Assembly (NCBI GenBank): GCA_944325825.1
Contig: CALVBP010000005.1
Location: 24,450 to 88,449, forward strand
DNA: 64,000 nucleotides
From: Candidatus Gastranaerophilales bacterium
Lineage (GTDB): Bacteria; Cyanobacteriota; Vampirovibrionia; Gastranaerophilales; Gastranaerophilaceae
Reading direction: 5' to 3'
Positions 36,790-44,934 of this stretch are shown here, one piece after another. Every line of letters begins with the position of its first letter. The first letter of the stretch is position 1. The notes beneath the pieces are model-generated. The model had not been told where the DNA came from and did no database searches. It saw only the letters and a list, made by a program, of their open reading frames with translations. The translations under genes and the position numbers were made by a program.

Positions 36790-38076
36790 AATTATTTTTG
36801 TTGTAGACACATTTTTCAAGTCATCCGGGTTTATTAGTGCTTTCTGAATATAAATAAATCCTTTTACCATTTTCAAGTTTTTAATATTCGTAATTTTGGA
36901 ATCCGAAAAAAATGCACTCCCCTCAATTGTTTCCAGCTTACCTAAATCTCGCACTTGAGAATCTGCAAAATTTACGTCTCCTAAAATTTTATTAAGACTA
37001 CCCAGATTTGTAACTCCGGTTTTCCTAAAATATGCGTGTCCTCTAATTTCGGATATTTTTTTGAACAAATCATTTTCATTGATTCCCAAATCTTCAAATA
37101 AAAAATAATTTAAAGTATGATAATTCGCTATGCTTATACTTCCATTGGGAAGCAGGATTGGTTTAAACCCAAAATAGTCAAGAATTTTAAAGGTATCTTT
37201 ATTTTTTATAGCTTCTCCTAAATCAGATTTTATCTGTCTAATTTTTTCCCTTAAAGCTTCTGCCGATTCAAGTTGGCAATTTGCTTCAAAACCGATTTTA
37301 TAATTATTTTCTTGAATATGATTCTTCACTATATCAAAGTATTCAAGAGGAATTTTCCCGTCATTTTTTACTCCGGATATATCTTCAAGACGCTCTCCTC
37401 TAAATCTTATTCCTATTTTGGGATTATTATTTTCAAAATAAATATGAACATCACCCTCTTTTAAATAATCTTCCGCTTTAATGTTTTTAGTACACCAGGT
37501 TCGATATGAACAGGATTTCAACTTCTCAAGATTCTTTTCATAATTCTTTTCATCATTCTTTTGGGAAGGAATAATAAGCCAGTATCCGGATTTTTTTTCT
37601 CCCAGAAAACTCTCTGCGAGATTTTTTCTGTATATTTTATCTAAATCAAACTTGTAATTTTTATCTTTTTCTAAATCAGCCTCCAAGTTATCGACAGTTT
37701 TAACAAAAATATCTTGGTTCAGCTCCGGCGGAATGTTTTCATTATCAGGCTTTAAGTTCTTAAGAATAGAATTGTATGCCAGAAGGACAAGAGAGGGGGA
37801 AAACAGGTTATTATTTTCGGATAAAAATTTTGTCCAAATTGCAAGAATTTTTTCCCGTTCCTTGGTTATAATACTATTTCTTCCTTCTATCTTGGAAGAA
37901 GCAAGCTTATAAAAATTCTTTTCTGCCCACATATAGAAATCACTGATTGAATTGAATTTTTCAATAGGAGCTTTAAATTTTCGCATACAAGCATAATCAA
38001 CTCCGGTAAAAGCGGAGGATTTCATTGCGGTAAATGATGGATTATATTGATTATTATTAAATTTTTGTATAAACAT
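36784..38076 (-). CDS. Hypothetical protein with WCT motif and C-terminal short repeats
   Basis: This 430-residue protein begins with the N/Q leader NNNQYNPSFTAMKSSAF, a variant of the shared N-terminal motif (Phe15-Thr-Ala). Residues 160-260 contain SYRTWCTKNIKAEDYLKEGD followed by VHIYFENNNPKIGIRF, a block I associate with uncharacterised accessory proteins of gut bacteria. The C-terminus (340-425) has repeating units such as GHAYFRKTGVTNLGSLNKI and GDVNFADSQVRDLGKL, like a leucine-rich or beta-strand solenoid. Function is unknown. It overlaps the convergent peptidase gene by 6 bp. Confidence 0.75.
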   Translation of the reverse strand: MFIQKFNNNQYNPSFTAMKSSAFTGVDYACMRKFKAPIEKFNSISDFYMWAEKNFYKLASSKIEGRNSIITKEREKILAIWTKFLSENNNLFSPSLVLLAYNSILKNLKPDNENIPPELNQDIFVKTVDNLEADLEKDKNYKFDLDKIYRKNLAESFLGEKKSGYWLIIPSQKNDEKNYEKNLEKLKSCSYRTWCTKNIKAEDYLKEGDVHIYFENNNPKIGIRFRGERLEDISGVKNDGKIPLEYFDIVKNHIQENNYKIGFEANCQLESAEALREKIRQIKSDLGEAIKNKDTFKILDYFGFKPILLPNGSISIANYHTLNYFLFEDLGINENDLFKKISEIRGHAYFRKTGVTNLGSLNKILGDVNFADSQVRDLGKLETIEGSAFFSDSKITNIKNLKMVKGFIYIQKALINPDDLKNVSTTKIIS

Positions 38077-38128
38077 AACAAAACTACTAAGTCATAAACA
38101 AGAATATTTTTGCTATTTTGAATATATC

Positions 38129-38155
38129 TTGACTGAAAAAAATGTTTATTATAAA
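38129..38155 (+). promoter_or_regulatory. Candidate promoter of rpmI-rplT
   Basis: TTGACT at 38129 and TATAAA at 38150 are separated by 15 nt, about 125 nt before rpmI. Confidence 0.45.
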
Positions 38156-38228
38156 CTTCAAACATGCCGAAGTATAGTGCTATGGTATGCCTTGCTCGGA
38201 TATGTAGTAAAGCGGGTGTAACGTGATA

Positions 38229-38248
38229 TTTGGTGTTTTACCGCCAAA
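38229..38248 (+). promoter_or_regulatory. Leader hairpin before rpmI
   Basis: TTTGGTG (38229) pairs with CGCCAAA (38242) in the long untranslated leader of the ribosomal genes. It could take part in L20 autoregulation, which is known in other bacteria; no specific L20-binding motif was recognised. Confidence 0.35.
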
Positions 38249-38280
38249 CAAATCATTTACCCCACGAAAGGAGACACAAA

Positions 38281-38490
38281 ATGCCAAAATTAAAAACTCA
38301 CCGTGCAGCAGCTAAAAGATACAAAGTTACTGCTACAGGTAAAATCACAAGAAGACATGCAGGTATCGGCCACTTGCTTCAACACAAGTCAGAATCCAGA
38401 AAACGTAAGATTTTTGGAGATGTTGTTATCTCTGAAACTCACGAAAAACTGGTTTCTAAAGAGTTACCTTACAAAAAGTATTCAAGATAG
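38281..38490 (+). CDS. rpmI: 50S ribosomal protein L35
   Basis: This 69-residue basic protein of the large ribosomal subunit has the typical MPKLKTHRAAAKRYKVTATG start and GHLLQHKSESRKR. AAAGGAG lies 8 nt before the ATG. It is directly followed by rplT, the standard pair; infC, often the first gene of this operon, is not upstream. Confidence 0.97.
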   Translation: MPKLKTHRAAAKRYKVTATGKITRRHAGIGHLLQHKSESRKRKIFGDVVISETHEKLVSKELPYKKYSR

Positions 38491-38502
38491 GAGTGTTGAA
38501 CA

Positions 38503-38853
38503 ATGAGAATTAGACGTGGAAATGTATGTCGTAACAGACACAAAAAAATATTAAAGCTTGCTAAAGGTTTCAAAGGCGCAAGAAGCAGAATCTTCAAGGT
38601 GGCTAATATTGCTGTAATGAAGGCTCTTAAATATGCTTACAGAGACAGACGTGCTACAAAACGCAATATGCGTCGTTTATGGATTGTAAGAATTAATGCA
38701 GCTGTAAGAGCTCAAGGTATGAGTTATTCAAGATTCGTTAATGCTTGCAAAAAAGCTAACATTCAAGTTAACAGAAAAATGCTTGCAGATCTTGCAGTTA
38801 ATGACAAAGAAGCTTTTGAAATGGTTGTTGAAACAGCTAAAGCTGCTTTATAA
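38503..38853 (+). CDS. rplT: 50S ribosomal protein L20
   Basis: This 116-residue rRNA-binding protein is needed early in 50S assembly. The N-terminal [20 protein letters not shown] and [20 protein letters not shown] match the family, and [19 protein letters not shown] is the conserved core. It is 12 nt downstream of rpmI and followed by a strong terminator. In other bacteria L20 represses the operon; no such site is proven here. Confidence 0.97.
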   Translation: MRIRRGNVCRNRHKKILKLAKGFKGARSRIFKVANIAVMKALKYAYRDRRATKRNMRRLWIVRINAAVRAQGMSYSRFVNACKKANIQVNRKMLADLAVNDKEAFEMVVETAKAAL

Positions 38854-38865
38854 TTTGGAAACATT

Positions 38866-38916
38866 TAAAATATAAAAGCTCGTACTTTATTTATATGTGC
38901 GGGCTTTTATATTTAA
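38866..38916 (+). terminator. Terminator after rplT
   Basis: A long AT-rich stem with GC core (AAATATAAAAGCTCGTAC with GTGCGGGCTTTTATATTT). Between it and 39083 no gene was seen. Confidence 0.75.
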
Positions 38917-39083
38917 CTTTAATCTTCTGCATCATAATTATGAAAATTCATATATAAACAGATATCTAAATGGCAGCAGTATAGGCTTCACAAACTTTTC
39001 GTTGTAATGTATCTTAATAATTTGTTGACTATTTAGGTATATACACTCTAATATATACATGGATATGTGGAAAGGGGTTTATA

Positions 39084-40112
39084 ATGCATATCAACCAAGT
39101 AACAGGTTCAACTATGACAAATCGTTTCGTAAGAAACAACAGAAAAACACAACAATCACAAACAGTTCCGTCAACAGTTAACCAACCAGCAGGTGACAAT
39201 GTTGCGTTTAGAGGAGGTATTACTCACGGAATTAATTCTTCAAGAAAATGGATAAATTATGGAGATATCTTTAAACCGGGAGTTAATCTTGTAAATGAAG
39301 AGTTGATAAAAGCAAAAGCTGATTTGGCAAAGCTGATGAATGCAAATCTTTCATATGCCAAAATGATGAAAAGCACTTTTCATTGTGCTAATTTTACCGG
39401 TGCTAATTTAACAGGCACTAATTTTGAAAACTCTACTCTGGATGGAAGCTGGTTTAAAGATGTTATTACAAATGATACAAATTTGAAAATGACATATCTG
39501 AATGGTGCAATTTTCAAAGGTGACTTCGGACCTAAAACATCATTAGAAAAAGCCAATGTTAGAAGCGCAGATTTTGTTGAAGCTAATTTAGATAATGTCA
39601 ATTTAAAAGGGGCATTATATGATAACTTTACAGAATTTCCCAACGGGTTTAATCCTGAAAGTAGAGGTTTAATATTATATAAAGATTCCGGTATGGATTT
39701 TAGTCATAGTTCACAATGGGAAAGAATGAAGTTAAGGTATTCAATTTTCTATGATGCAAATTTTCAAAGAGCAGGATTAAAAAGAGCTGATATGAAGGGC
39801 TGTACATTTGAAAACTGTGATATGAGAAACTGTGACATGACAAGAGTTTACGCTAAAAAGGCAAATATTGTTAATTCTGATTTGACAAGGTCCGAATTAA
39901 AACAGTTAAATTTAGATAAAGCATTTCTTAAAAATGTTGATATGAAAAACTGTAATTTAAGAGGTGCAGTATTAACCTGGGAAACTGCACAAAATGTCAA
40001 CTTAAACGGGGCAATATATGACCAGTATACAGTGTTTAACAGCGGATTTAACCCAAATGAGCATGGTATGTCTTATGTTTACTCTTCTCCGGCATATTAT
40101 GGTATAAAGTAA
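39084..40112 (+). CDS. Pentapeptide-repeat protein with N-terminal FRG motif
   Basis: This 342-residue protein has a long polar leader rich in N, Q, S and T, then DNVAFRGGITHG (Phe42), the shared motif. The rest (about 70-330) is built of pentapeptide repeats A(N/D)LXX, for example ANFTGANLTGTNFENSTL and GCTFENCDMRNCDMTRV, forming a right-handed beta-helix. Such proteins act in protein binding or DNA mimicry, but no specific role follows here. AAAGGGG precedes the start. It heads a likely operon with the HAD and kinase-like genes, 15 nt apart. Confidence 0.88.
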   Translation: MHINQVTGSTMTNRFVRNNRKTQQSQTVPSTVNQPAGDNVAFRGGITHGINSSRKWINYGDIFKPGVNLVNEELIKAKADLAKLMNANLSYAKMMKSTFHCANFTGANLTGTNFENSTLDGSWFKDVITNDTNLKMTYLNGAIFKGDFGPKTSLEKANVRSADFVEANLDNVNLKGALYDNFTEFPNGFNPESRGLILYKDSGMDFSHSSQWERMKLRYSIFYDANFQRAGLKRADMKGCTFENCDMRNCDMTRVYAKKANIVNSDLTRSELKQLNLDKAFLKNVDMKNCNLRGAVLTWETAQNVNLNGAIYDQYTVFNSGFNPNEHGMSYVYSSPAYYGIK

Positions 40113-40127
40113 AGGGAGGAAATTTTT

Positions 40128-41504
40128 GTGAAGATAGATAAAATTCAGACAACCGCCCATTACCCGCAGTTCAAAGCCGGAAAGGTCAGGGTATTTTCAG
40201 ATTTTGACAAGACTTTTCTGCCATCTTCTCATGGTAACTTTGTGCATAATTATGATGAACGTTTTGTTAATGCGATACGAAAAAACTTTAAAAGTTTTAA
40301 AGAATTTCTGGATAATACAAGACAAGGGTTGAAATTTACTATCACTACAGGGCGTACATTTGGAGAATTCCAAACCATGGCGGAAGTCTCAAGAGAAAGA
40401 AAATTCGGTATGCCTCTTCCGGACACATTAATAGTAAAAAACGGAAGTGATGAACATATAAGAGTCGGAACAGATGAAGATTTTTATAACGGCGGAGAAT
40501 TCCCATTTAAGTATGAGGTGACGAACAAAGAAAAAGAAGAAAATATTAAAAAACTCACCAACTGGGATGGACCTTTGATAAAAGAAAAACTAAAAGAACT
40601 ATTCAAATCCTACAACATGAGAATTGTTGAAGGAGACAGCGAACACAGTCCGGGAGACTATGGCAGCCGCTCGCTATTCGCACCCGGCAAACTGCCTTAC
40701 GAAACAAATAAGGTTTTTCAGGGCGCTGATAAAGCTGACTGGTCTGTAGGATTCAGAAATGATGGTAATTGCAAAATTTTCTACACATATCCGTATGACA
40801 TGTATTGTGTTGATGAAAGATATGCTGCAAACATGGACTTGCAAACAAAAATACATAAAATATTTCAAGATAATAATATTAAGTATTCCTGGGCTTATAG
40901 TCGCGGTGAGCACGAAAATGAATGTGGCGGGCGTCCTTGGAAGATATATGAACCAGATATAATAGATTCTGAATTTAAAGGAAATCATGATTGCGGACTA
41001 TCTAAAGTTTATGATGTAAATGAAGCAATTAAGTTAGCACAAGCAAATAATGACCTTGTTATTGCTGCAGGTGATAGCTCGAATGATGCATATATGTTAA
41101 ATCCCGGAGTTTATTTAAAAAACTATCTTACTGATGAAATTTTAAACAGACATGGCAATATACAATTATTGTATGATCTTGTTAATCCTAAGGATTTAAT
41201 TAAAGTATTAGACAAAGATCCGGAATTAGCAGAGATTTTTATTAAAATGCCCTTTAGAGGTGTTATAGTGAGACAAAATGACGGTGAAAATAAATTAAAA
41301 GCCCTTGAACCTTTTACTAAAGGCAAATATCAAAAAATAGTTATAGTGGATGAAGGTGAACTCCAAAGCGGTATAAAACAATCTATCAAAATGTATTGCG
41401 AACAAAATCCGAAATATAAAGAGAAGTTAAGCTCTGATTTGAACAAACAAATTGACCCTGATTCTTCCCCAAATGACGGAGGATCAGGGGGGAGGTATCC
41501 CTAA
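40128..41504 (+). CDS. HAD-superfamily phosphatase with N-terminal FKAG motif
   Basis: This 458-residue protein starts with GTG behind GGGAGGA. The leader MKIDKIQTTAHYPQFKAG carries the shared motif (Phe15). HAD motif I is VFSDFDKTFLP near 22-32, motif II is the Thr in TITTGRT near 72-78, and motif IV is IAAGDSSNDAYML near 308-320, the layout of sucrose-phosphatase-like Cof-type HADs. It probably hydrolyses a phosphate ester; the substrate is unknown. The frame stops just after a G6 run; the +1 frame continues into a transmembrane tail, so a shift at that run would give a membrane-anchored form. Confidence 0.85.
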   Translation: MKIDKIQTTAHYPQFKAGKVRVFSDFDKTFLPSSHGNFVHNYDERFVNAIRKNFKSFKEFLDNTRQGLKFTITTGRTFGEFQTMAEVSRERKFGMPLPDTLIVKNGSDEHIRVGTDEDFYNGGEFPFKYEVTNKEKEENIKKLTNWDGPLIKEKLKELFKSYNMRIVEGDSEHSPGDYGSRSLFAPGKLPYETNKVFQGADKADWSVGFRNDGNCKIFYTYPYDMYCVDERYAANMDLQTKIHKIFQDNNIKYSWAYSRGEHENECGGRPWKIYEPDIIDSEFKGNHDCGLSKVYDVNEAIKLAQANNDLVIAAGDSSNDAYMLNPGVYLKNYLTDEILNRHGNIQLLYDLVNPKDLIKVLDKDPELAEIFIKMPFRGVIVRQNDGENKLKALEPFTKGKYQKIVIVDEGELQSGIKQSIKMYCEQNPKYKEKLSSDLNKQIDPDSSPNDGGSGGRYP

Positions 41505-41646
41505 ATCTAATGTTTGGAAATATTTATTAGGCGCAATAGGGTTAGTTGGAATAGGCGGAGGAGTATATTTATGGTACAGGAAAAGAAATAAGGATTCAAA
41601 AGAAAATGATACAGCCAATCAGCACAGTTCAGAACCCGCAAAATAA
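41473..41646 (+). CDS. Short transmembrane tail frame downstream of the HAD gene
   Basis: This open frame in +1 relative to the HAD gene gives, after Gly/Asp-rich codons, SNVWKYLLGAIGLVGIGGGV and YLWYRKRNK: one transmembrane helix with a positive stop-transfer end. No ribosome site precedes its first ATG (41473), and it begins inside the HAD coding sequence. It is therefore more likely a C-terminal tail reached by frameshifting at GGGGGG (about 41488-41495) than a separate gene. The start given is only the first ATG. A one-base indel in a once-continuous gene is the alternative. Confidence 0.5.
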   Translation: MTEDQGGGIPKSNVWKYLLGAIGLVGIGGGVYLWYRKRNKDSKENDTANQHSSEPAK

Positions 41647-43273
41647 AATAAAACTAAAAGAAAATAAAAACTCTGCCAAAAATAATACAATTAGCTTTAA
41701 AGCGATTCAGTTTTTAGAAATTGCAAGTAAATATGAACCAATAAAACGAGATTTATTGAAAGAAATCGAATCTTTTATTAAAAATGGTTATAATACATCG
41801 TCTCTTGGAAAGGGGCTATTTTCCGAAGTTTTTAGTTTTGATAAGTTTAAAAATATCGTTATAAAAGAACCTTTTGTTTTTGATAATTTTGAGCAAGAGG
41901 CGAAGGCATTAAAAGCCTTGCCATCAACACTTGCGAAATCACAGCAATTTGTAGCACGTGCGTATGACGATGATACAGGAAATTACTACTTATTATCAAC
42001 AAAAGTTAGTGGTGAGTCTCCTTCGGAGTTTTGGGCACCCTGGGATAGAACAAGTCTTAGAGGGCTTTTTAGCGGGCTGTTTGAAATGGATAAAGCAGGT
42101 CTTTATCATGGTGATTTGAACAACGGTAATATAAAAATCGATTCAAACGGGGATGTAAATTTTTTAGATTTTCAATGGGGCACAAAAATTGATAAAATAA
42201 GATTGTTTGAAAACAATGAAGTTCAATGTATGCCGAATTTTATTCCGATACAGAATTCTCAAATGTTTGAAATGGCAGAAGTGCCATATTATTTAAAGAA
42301 ACTCGATAACGCAAGTAAAGGTAAAAAGTTCCTGAATGATTATTTGACAGAAAAATCAAAGTATCATGAGCGAAGAGTTAATCATATATACAATATTACA
42401 GATAATTGGGCAAATACAAGCGAGATTCCTTATATTAATAAAGCAAAAAGATTTGAAAGCGCACAAGAAGAAATGTACAAAGCTCCAAGCGAAAAAACTT
42501 TAAACCTGGAAACATTAAAAATACAATTTTTGAGCGCATTTAGAGAGGCTTCAAAATATTTGGATAAAAATACACATCATAAAAATATTATCCCGTCCGG
42601 CTCTTCTTATTTATATGCTTTGAGTTCGGTACAGGCATTAAGAAAAAAGATTGGTGAATTTCAAGAATATGCATATGGGAAAATGGCTGATTATCTGGAA
42701 GGGATGAAAGATTATGCAGATTATTGGTACAATAATTTAAAATCCTGGACAAAAAATGCGTTCTATTATCCTTACCGGCATACCAGAAATATGTTGAAAA
42801 ACTGGGAAACTCTTCACGATTTTAATGATCCGGAAGTAAATATTGAACATTTTGACTCTATGACAAATATCACAAAGCTTGTGGATAAGAATTTTGAAGT
42901 AAGTTACACAAGAAATTTTGACTGTGAAAACAGAAATATCGGATATTATATGAATGAGGTAGAGAGATATATCAATGCTACAAAAAACAACAACGCTGCG
43001 AAGTCGCATTATGCCTATAATGGACTCATTAAGGCTTATGATAGATTAAAAAAAGCTTATAATGATGAAAAATGGCTGGACGTAATAAATAACTCTCTGC
43101 TGTTGATACGAAGATGTGAAGAAATGTATACATATGGCGATTGTTCTTCAGTTCAATCGAATGCTTCCGGTCTTGCCGAAACTGTCTTTAAACAAATTTA
43201 TAAGGATGTGAATGATTACGGACCTGGGGTTTATACATTTCCCGGCTACAAGAATATGAACGAATTTTCTTAA
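41606..43273 (+). CDS. Protein-kinase-like protein with N-terminal FKA motif
   Basis: This 555-residue protein has a leader ending in AKNNTISFKAIQF (Phe31), the shared motif. A kinase-like fold follows: glycine loop LGKGLFSEVF near 67-76, lysine in NIVIKEP near 88, catalytic loop GLYHGDLNNGNIKI near 165-178 (HGD in place of HRD) and metal-binding Asp in FLDFQWG near 188 instead of DFG. The C-terminal half (about 250-550) is helical, without a known domain. It resembles compact, atypical bacterial effector kinases, but translocation is unproven. The start overlaps the short transmembrane frame by 41 bp, and a terminator follows. Confidence 0.8.
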   Translation: MIQPISTVQNPQNKIKLKENKNSAKNNTISFKAIQFLEIASKYEPIKRDLLKEIESFIKNGYNTSSLGKGLFSEVFSFDKFKNIVIKEPFVFDNFEQEAKALKALPSTLAKSQQFVARAYDDDTGNYYLLSTKVSGESPSEFWAPWDRTSLRGLFSGLFEMDKAGLYHGDLNNGNIKIDSNGDVNFLDFQWGTKIDKIRLFENNEVQCMPNFIPIQNSQMFEMAEVPYYLKKLDNASKGKKFLNDYLTEKSKYHERRVNHIYNITDNWANTSEIPYINKAKRFESAQEEMYKAPSEKTLNLETLKIQFLSAFREASKYLDKNTHHKNIIPSGSSYLYALSSVQALRKKIGEFQEYAYGKMADYLEGMKDYADYWYNNLKSWTKNAFYYPYRHTRNMLKNWETLHDFNDPEVNIEHFDSMTNITKLVDKNFEVSYTRNFDCENRNIGYYMNEVERYINATKNNNAAKSHYAYNGLIKAYDRLKKAYNDEKWLDVINNSLLLIRRCEEMYTYGDCSSVQSNASGLAETVFKQIYKDVNDYGPGVYTFPGYKNMNEFS

Positions 43274-43277
43274 GAAT

Positions 43278-43322
43278 AAAAAAATCTGCTTAATGTTTAG
43301 AGGTATCAAGCAGATTTTTATT
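43278..43322. terminator. Bidirectional terminator
   Basis: AAAAATCTGCTT pairs with AAGCAGATTTTT across a 16-nt loop, between the plus-strand kinase-like gene and the minus-strand 43341 gene. Confidence 0.8.
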
Positions 43323-43340
43323 AGGAGAAAAAGGAGGAAA

Positions 43341-43754
43341 TTACATATCATAAACAAATCTTTGTCCGGCTGTTCTGTCAAGAGCATCTTGTCTCATAGC
43401 CTGAGAAGCAAAGAACATTTGTTTTGCATAACTTTGTATTTCTTGATTATACGCTTTTTGGTCAAATATATTTTCGTATTTTGCAAGATAATCTTCAATA
43501 GGGTTAACTATATCTGTAACCATACCGACAGCTGTATCGGCTAACTGTTGTAAAGTTCTTTCACCCAGACCCAGTTCAGCCATTTTTTCGGATAATGTCA
43601 AAGATAAAAAGCTTTTAGGTTCAACAGCTTCCCTTGCCTGCTCCTGAAGTTTTGCTTCCATTCTTTCTTCAGCGATAGCATGCTGTTTTGTAGGATCGTA
43701 CGTATTATGTTTGTACGTCTGTAGGAATGTATTTAAGTTGAACGCTTCTGCCAT
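43341..43754 (-). CDS. Hypothetical helical protein
   Basis: This is a 137-residue, mostly alpha-helical soluble protein with no recognised domain and no signal peptide. It has charged helices around 25-45 and 100-130 (QEIQSYAKQMFFASQAMRQD). The ribosome site AAAGGAT lies just before the ATG. It is a single gene between a terminator and a divergent spacer. No function can be offered. Confidence 0.65.
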   Translation of the reverse strand: MAEAFNLNTFLQTYKHNTYDPTKQHAIAEERMEAKLQEQAREAVEPKSFLSLTLSEKMAELGLGERTLQQLADTAVGMVTDIVNPIEDYLAKYENIFDQKAYNQEIQSYAKQMFFASQAMRQDALDRTAGQRFVYDM

Positions 43755-43848
43755 ATCCTTTAGTCCCTATTTCTTGTAATAAGGTTATCGGCATTTTTGT
43801 CAAAAACTTTAGAGTTTTTTATTCAACTTTTACAATTCTTTACAAAAT

Positions 43849-44844
43849 CTATGTCGGCATAGCATTAGACGGGCAAAAATCACTTAGAACCGTAAACCTT
43901 CCGGTTGTGGACGGTTCTCTTAATGCCCTTGCCGAGGAATTGGTTAATACTATCTGGTTTTGTACGCATTTAAATCCGTCCTGCAAAAACTGTTGTTCAT
44001 ACTTTTCCCCAAGGTTAGTATATCTCTTGGAACGAACAAATAATCCAAACTTTTTCTTTCTCCTCTTTATCTGGTCAAAAGCAAATGTTAAGATTGAATT
44101 AATATCAAAATTAATCCAGGAAGATTGAATTATTTCTACTATAAAGTTTTCGTTATCCGAGGTCTGGATAATTATGCATCCCGTGATATTTTTAGTTTTT
44201 CTGTCTTCTATTATATATTTGTATTCACTGTAGTATGAAAGACCTTTGAATAAACTTTCTTTAAACTCGGTTGGTTCTTTCCCTAAAAGAGGTCTTAAAT
44301 GAGGTAACAGTGTTTCGTTATAAAGATTTGCCGCAACCTGAGCATCAGAATTTCGGAACGGACGAAATTCTTTTTTATCATAATCAGAATCCGGAAAATG
44401 CTCCACTCTCCATAATTTTTCATATGACATTTGGCTGAAACCGCACTTAGAAACAAACATCGTAAGCAAATCCGGAAGATAATCATCGACTTTTACAAGG
44501 ACAGAAAAAGCTCCCATGGCTTTGTATTTTGAAACAGCAAACTGTACCAGTTCAGAAGCAACATCATAACAATTTTCTTCAAAAAACAGTTTCTGAATTT
44601 CAACCTTTTTCAGTCTCGATTTCAAAGGTGCAACAGTAATAAGTCCTTTGGCAGCTTTTTTATCTTTTAAAACGTAAGACTCGGGAAGGAATTTAAATCT
44701 TAATGGTAAAAGATGATGCAGCGGAATAAAAGGATTGAACATTATATGATTAATATAAGTGTCACTAGCACTATTATTCAGGAAAGAAATCATTTCCTGA
44801 GTACCCTTTTTATCAAAATAATAAAGCTTTCTTATCTTACTCAT
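43849..44844 (-). CDS. GNAT-like acyltransferase with leaderless-type start
   Basis: The protein is about 331 residues from ATG 44844. It has two GNAT-like halves (about 1-150 and 160-310), with segments such as YDVASELVQFAVSKYKAMGA and GFSQMSYEKLWRVEHFP; acetyl-CoA loops are not conserved enough to name a substrate. The ATG lies only six bases after a TATAAT with a TTGAAA 17 nt further up, so the mRNA probably begins at the start codon. A longer TTG start (44895) would overlap the promoter. A later Met (44793) with AAGGG upstream is an alternative. It is divergent from glgC. Confidence 0.6.
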   Translation of the reverse strand: MSKIRKLYYFDKKGTQEMISFLNNSASDTYINHIMFNPFIPLHHLLPLRFKFLPESYVLKDKKAAKGLITVAPLKSRLKKVEIQKLFFEENCYDVASELVQFAVSKYKAMGAFSVLVKVDDYLPDLLTMFVSKCGFSQMSYEKLWRVEHFPDSDYDKKEFRPFRNSDAQVAANLYNETLLPHLRPLLGKEPTEFKESLFKGLSYYSEYKYIIEDRKTKNITGCIIIQTSDNENFIVEIIQSSWINFDINSILTFAFDQIKRRKKKFGLFVRSKRYTNLGEKYEQQFLQDGFKCVQNQIVLTNSSARALREPSTTGRFTVLSDFCPSNAMPT

Positions 44845-44850
44845 AAAAAA

Positions 44851-44879
44851 ATTATAACTGCATATTCTTCCTGTTTCAA
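44851..44879 (-). promoter_or_regulatory. Sigma70 promoter giving a leaderless mRNA
   Basis: On the minus strand, TTGAAA (44879-44874), 17 nt, then a perfect TATAAT (44856-44851), six Ts and directly ATG at 44844. Confidence 0.7.
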
Positions 44880-44882
44880 GCT

Positions 44883-44910
44883 TTGCAATTAACAAAAAAT
44901 TTGTTAAAAT
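44883..44910 (+). promoter_or_regulatory. Promoter of glgC with an embedded palindrome
   Basis: TTGCAA (44883) and TAAAAT (44905) with 16 nt spacing. The spacer is filled by TTAACAAA-AAA-TTTGTTAA (44889-44907), a perfect 8-bp inverted repeat, a good repressor-site candidate. Confidence 0.55.
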
Positions 44911-44934
44911 TAAAATATAGATTTAGGAGGTTAT

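Noticed and set aside
44845..44895. TTG start for the GNAT-like gene
   Set aside because: It would cover the consensus promoter and has no ribosome site.
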